This document shows positions 4,043-7,156 of a stretch of DNA of 7,156 nucleotides, one piece after another. A model generated the notes under the pieces. The model was not told the origin of the DNA and did no database searches. It saw nothing but the letters and a program-made list of their open reading frames with translations. The position numbers were made by a program, and so were the translations under genes. Position 1 is the stretch's first letter, and each line of letters begins with the position of its first letter. This DNA is from Pseudomonadota bacterium. Its GTDB lineage: Bacteria; Pseudomonadota; Alphaproteobacteria; Azospirillales; Azospirillaceae. The stretch covers positions 1 to 7,156 of the forward strand of contig JAEYOB010000260.1 of the NCBI GenBank assembly GCA_023412175.1, given 5' to 3'.

Positions 4043-5710
4043 TCAAACCCGCACGAGGTGCACGTCCGTCACCGGCTTCTTGCCATGCGAGGCGTTGAAG
4101 CAGCGGCGGACGGCGATGCGTGCCGCCTCCTTGACCAGGGCGTCGTCCTGGCGGGCCGGCTTGGGCATGCCGGCGATGGCCTCGCGCACCGCGTCCACCA
4201 CGTCCAGCAGCGCATCGTGGTCGCTCTCGCCATCCAGCAGGCCCATGACCGCCACCTGCGGCGCCGTCACCAGCTCCCCCTTGGCGTTGAGCACCAGCGT
4301 CGCCACGGCGGCGCCGTTGTGCACCATGCGCGTGCGCGCCCGCATCAGCCCCGTGTCCAGCGGCACCAGCCGCTTGCCGTCGATGGCGAGGCGCCCGGAG
4401 CGGACCTGCGTCACCACCTCGACCGGGCCGGGGGCGAGGCGCACCACGTCGCCGTTGGTCGGCACCAGCCCGTGTGGCACCTGGCAGCCCTGCGCCAGCT
4501 TGGCATGGGCAAGCTGGTGGCGCTGCTCGCCATGCACGGGGACGGCGAACTTCGGGCGGACCCACTGGTACATCTGCACCAGCTCCTCCTGCGCCGGATG
4601 GCCGGAGACGTGGACGAAGGCGTCGTCGGCGGTGACCACCTCGATGCCGCGGTTGACCAGCAGGTTCTGCACGCGGCCGATGGCACGCTCGTTGCCGGGA
4701 ATCTCGCGCGACGAGAAGACCACGGTGTCGCCGGGGTCCAGCGTCACCTGTGGGTGGTCGCCGCCGGCGATGCGCGCCAGCGCCGAGCGCGGCTCGCCCT
4801 GGCTGCCGGTACAGATCATCACCAGCTTGTCCTTGGGCAGATAGGCGGCGTCGTGTTCGCTGAGGAACGCCGGCACGTCGGCGAGGTAGCCGTTGGAGCG
4901 CGCTGCCTCGTTGATGCGCCACAGCGAGCGGCCGACCAGCGCCACGTTGCGGCCGTTCGCGGCGGCGGCGGCGGCGATGCTCTCCAGCCGCGCCACGTTG
5001 GTGGCGAAGCAGGTCACCGCGATGCGGTTCTGAAAGCGGCCGAGCAGGTCGGTCAGCGTCTCCCGCACCTCCGCCTCGGAGCCGGAGCGGCCGGGCACCA
5101 TGGCGTTGGTGCTGTCGCACACCATGGCCAGCACGCCCTCGTCGCCCAGCGCGCGCAGCCGCGCCTCGTCGGCGACGGCGCCGACAAGGGGATCGGGATC
5201 GAGCTTCCAGTCGCCGGTGTGCACCACCACCCCGGCCCCGGTGCGGATCGCCAGCGCGTTGGGTTCCGGGATCGAATGGGTGACGGTGACGAACTCGAGC
5301 TGGAACGGCCCCAGCTCGAAGCGTCCGCCCAGCGGCACCTCGTGGATCGGCACCCTGTTGGCGAGCTGGCGTTCATACAGCTTGGCGCGCAGCACCGACG
5401 CGGTGAACGGTGTGCAGTAGACCGGGCATTGCAGCTCAGGCCACAGGTACTGGATGGCGCCGAGATGGTCCTCGTGCGCGTGCGTCACCACCAGCCCGAC
5501 GAGGTTGTCGCGTTGCTCCTTGATGAACGCCGGATCCGGCATGATGACGTCGAGGCCGGGCATGGTGTCGTCGGCGAACGAGATGCCCAGGTCCACCATC
5601 AGCCATTTGCCGCGGTGTCCGTACAGGTTCAGGTTCATGCCGATCTCGCCCGATCCGCCGAGCGGCAGGAAATACAGGCCTTCCCCGTCGGGGGTGAACT
5701 GGCTGTCCAA
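4043..5710 (-). CDS. rnj: Ribonuclease J (metallo-beta-lactamase/beta-CASP RNase)
   Basis: RNase with 5'-to-3' exonuclease and endonuclease activity, used in mRNA decay and rRNA maturation. The 555 residues match the family length. In order: the N-terminal motif GGSGEIGMN (18-26), the metallo-beta-lactamase zinc motif THAHEDH (H77, H79, D81, H82), H145 (VTHSIPEP), D167 (HTGDWKLD), the beta-CASP region with CDSTNA (198-203), CTGSQGEP (300-307) and SSREIPGNE (333-341), then HVSGH (H367, H371), and a C-terminal domain. The start is TTG (5708-5710), 4 bases after the coaX stop. The next in-frame ATG encodes M25, inside GEIGMN, so it would destroy the fold. No strong Shine-Dalgarno is visible, which suggests coupling to coaX. 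All catalytic residues are present. Confidence 0.97.
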   Translation of the reverse strand: MDSQFTPDGEGLYFLPLGGSGEIGMNLNLYGHRGKWLMVDLGISFADDTMPGLDVIMPDPAFIKEQRDNLVGLVVTHAHEDHLGAIQYLWPELQCPVYCTPFTASVLRAKLYERQLANRVPIHEVPLGGRFELGPFQLEFVTVTHSIPEPNALAIRTGAGVVVHTGDWKLDPDPLVGAVADEARLRALGDEGVLAMVCDSTNAMVPGRSGSEAEVRETLTDLLGRFQNRIAVTCFATNVARLESIAAAAAANGRNVALVGRSLWRINEAARSNGYLADVPAFLSEHDAAYLPKDKLVMICTGSQGEPRSALARIAGGDHPQVTLDPGDTVVFSSREIPGNERAIGRVQNLLVNRGIEVVTADDAFVHVSGHPAQEELVQMYQWVRPKFAVPVHGEQRHQLAHAKLAQGCQVPHGLVPTNGDVVRLAPGPVEVVTQVRSGRLAIDGKRLVPLDTGLMRARTRMVHNGAAVATLVLNAKGELVTAPQVAVMGLLDGESDHDALLDVVDAVREAIAGMPKPARQDDALVKEAARIAVRRCFNASHGKKPVTDVHLVRV

Positions 5711-5714
5711 GGTG

Positions 5715-6512
5715 CTATACCGCGTTGTTGGCAGGCGTGTTGCGTTTGTAGACCGACAACAGGCCGCGCATGGTCAGCTCGTTGTCGACGTGATGGATCA
5801 TCGGGGTCGCCTCGGCGAAGGTCCGCGCAAGACCGCCGGTGGCGATGACCGTGACCGGCGGGTCGCCGGTGGGCGACAGCTCGGCCGAGATGCGGGTGAT
5901 CAGTCCCTCGATCATGCTGGTGTAACCCCAGAACATGCCGGACTGCATCGCGCCGACCGTGCCTTTCCCGACAACCTGCGGCGGCCGGACGATCTCCACC
6001 TTGGGAAGCTGCGCCGCCACCTTGTGCAGCGCGTCGAGCGCCAGATTGGGACCGGGCGCAATGGCGCCGCCGACGAAGTTGCCGTCCTTGTCCACCACGT
6101 CGAAGGTCGTGCCGGTGCCGATGTCGACGATCACCAGCGGCGGCGGATAGCTGTGCGCGGCGGCGATGGAGTTGACCAGCCGGTCGGCACCCGCCTCCTT
6201 GGGATTGTCCAGCAGCACCTTGATGCCCAGCTCGACGCCGGGATCGCCCACCCGCATGGGCTCGCATTGGAAGTGGGTGGCGCACAGCCGCGTCAGGTCG
6301 AACGTGGCGGCCGGCACCACGCTGGACAGGACGGCGGCGTGGATGTCCGTGGGTTTCAGGCCCTTCACCGCCATCAGGCTGAACAGCCAGACGGCGTACT
6401 CGTCGGCGGTGCGGCGGCTGTCGGTGGAGATGCGCCACTGCCCGCGCTTCTCGTCGCCGTCGAACACGGCGAAGACCACGTTGGTGTTGCCGGCGTCGAT
6501 GGCGAGCAGCAT
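5715..6512 (-). CDS. coaX: Type III pantothenate kinase
   Basis: Phosphorylates pantothenate with ATP, the first step of coenzyme A synthesis. Type III enzymes need a monovalent cation and are not feedback-inhibited by CoA. The 265 residues are of normal length for the family. They show the phosphate-binding DAGNTN (D6) at the N-terminus, GADR (108-111, with the catalytic D110), DIGTGTTFD (130-138, with D130 a likely cation ligand), GGAIAPGP, and ATGGLA near the C-terminus. The actin-like (ASKHA) fold is established for the family. The ATG (6510-6512) lies 3 bases after the birA stop, with only a weak GGGA upstream. Its TAG is 4 bases before the rnj TTG. Both spacings indicate one operon with translational coupling. 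Confidence 0.97.
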   Translation of the reverse strand: MLLAIDAGNTNVVFAVFDGDEKRGQWRISTDSRRTADEYAVWLFSLMAVKGLKPTDIHAAVLSSVVPAATFDLTRLCATHFQCEPMRVGDPGVELGIKVLLDNPKEAGADRLVNSIAAAHSYPPPLVIVDIGTGTTFDVVDKDGNFVGGAIAPGPNLALDALHKVAAQLPKVEIVRPPQVVGKGTVGAMQSGMFWGYTSMIEGLITRISAELSPTGDPPVTVIATGGLARTFAEATPMIHHVDNELTMRGLLSVYKRNTPANNAV

Positions 6513-6515
6513 GCG

Positions 6516-7156
6516 TCAGGATCCCGGAAAGAAGACGTCTCCGGCGGCGACCCGCACGGGAGCGCCGCCATCCCCCTTATCGAGCAGCAGAACGCCGTCC
6601 CTGTCCAGGTCGACGAACGTACCGGCCATCTCACGGTCGGACAGGCGCACCACCACCGGTCCGCCGAGATTTGCCGCGCGCGCCAGCCACGCCGCCCGCA
6701 CGGGGGCGAAGCCCTCCCCCTGCCAGCGCTCGTACCAGCGGGCGAGGCACCCGGCGTAGATCTCCAGCGCCGCCGGAACGTCGGGGTGCCCTGCCCCCTC
6801 CTCCGCCAGCGAGGTCGCGGCGAACTCCGCCCCCTCGGGGAAATGGCGCAGGTTGAGGCCGACGCCGAGCACCAGCCAGGCGACCGAGCCGTCGGCCGCC
6901 GCCTCGGACTCCAGCAGGATGCCGGCGACCTTGCGGCCGTTGACCAGCACGTCGTTGGGCCACTTGCAGCGCACCGCGGCCATGCCCGGCAGGAACGCCT
7001 CGGCCGTTTCGGCGATGGCGAGCGAGGCGACGAACGAAATCTGCGCCGCAACGGCCGGCGTGGCGCTCGGGCGCAGTATGGTCGAGGTGTAGAGGTTGCC
7101 CTCGGGCGAAGTCCAGGCACGGCCGCGGCGGCCGCGCCCGGTTTCCTGCCGTCGGG
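6516..7156 (-). CDS. birA: Biotin--[acetyl-CoA-carboxylase] ligase (N-terminus outside window)
   Basis: Activates biotin to biotinyl-5'-AMP and attaches it to a lysine of carboxylase carrier domains. The frame is open from the window edge: 212 residues plus a TGA at 6516-6518. The visible part starts in the biotin-binding loop QETGRGRRGRAW (GRGRRGR is the biotinyl-AMP loop), then TSPEGNLY, KWPNDVLV (visible residues 64-71) and NGRKVAGILLE, with the lysine matching catalytic K183 of E. coli BirA at visible residue 75. The last roughly 45 residues (GGPVVVRLSD to VFFPGS) form the small beta-rich C-terminal domain. A methionine at 6981-6983 is internal and not the start, because the essential loop lies upstream of it. 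About 40 or more residues are missing, so whether an N-terminal DNA-binding domain exists cannot be seen. Confidence 0.96.
   Translation of the reverse strand, partial: RRQETGRGRRGRAWTSPEGNLYTSTILRPSATPAVAAQISFVASLAIAETAEAFLPGMAAVRCKWPNDVLVNGRKVAGILLESEAAADGSVAWLVLGVGLNLRHFPEGAEFAATSLAEEGAGHPDVPAALEIYAGCLARWYERWQGEGFAPVRAAWLARAANLGGPVVVRLSDREMAGTFVDLDRDGVLLLDKGDGGAPVRVAAGDVFFPGS

Noticed and set aside
3288..5848. Very long plus-strand open frames of 518 and 596 codons
   Set aside because: They lie exactly antisense to mce, rnj and coaX, whose motifs are unambiguous. Their low-complexity His/Val/Ala/Arg-rich translations are typical mirror frames of GC-rich genes.
1..7156. Mobile elements, CRISPR arrays, toxin-antitoxin pairs, tRNA genes
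   Set aside because: No transposase or integrase motifs, regularly spaced repeats, paired small toxin/antitoxin frames or tRNA T-arm consensus were seen anywhere in the window.

Overview
The window reads as chromosomal DNA of a GC-rich alphaproteobacterium, most likely a Rhodospirillales/Azospirillum relative. The evidence is the high GC3 coding, the type III pantothenate kinase, RNase J, a DUF1467 membrane protein, and a prolyl-tRNA synthetase of the short type that appears to lack the large editing insertion. All nine genes I support lie on the minus strand, so transcription runs from high to low coordinates.

Layout in transcription order. Bases 7156-3318 hold a tight housekeeping run: birA (5' end cut by the window edge), coaX, rnj (TTG start), mce and a DUF1467 gene. 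The gaps between them are 3, 4, 68 and 3 bases. Bases 3258-2656 hold tag (3-methyladenine DNA glycosylase I, TTG start). Bases 2655-2245 are a non-coding stretch with AT-rich patches, several inverted repeats and a sigma70-like promoter on the plus strand, a possible small-RNA locus. Bases 2244-966 hold two genes of unknown function that overlap by 23 bases: a soluble 296-residue protein and a 136-residue protein with a signal peptide. Bases 965-753 hold two strong inverted repeats and a promoter for proS. Bases 752-1 hold the N-terminal 250 residues of proS.

How the genes work together. The run couples cofactor supply (BirA attaches biotin, CoaX begins CoA synthesis) with RNA turnover (RNase J) and propionate carbon flow (Mce acts just after the biotin-dependent propionyl-CoA carboxylase). 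As I recall, the order birA-coaX-rnj-mce-DUF1467-proS is common in alphaproteobacteria. Here tag, two unrecognised genes and repeat-rich spacers sit between DUF1467 and proS. That inserted segment (about 753-3317) is the accessory part of the window. I see no mobile element, CRISPR array, tRNA or rRNA. The most interesting items are the structured spacers at 844-965 and 2245-2655 and the overlapping unknown gene pair; no clearly new system is visible.
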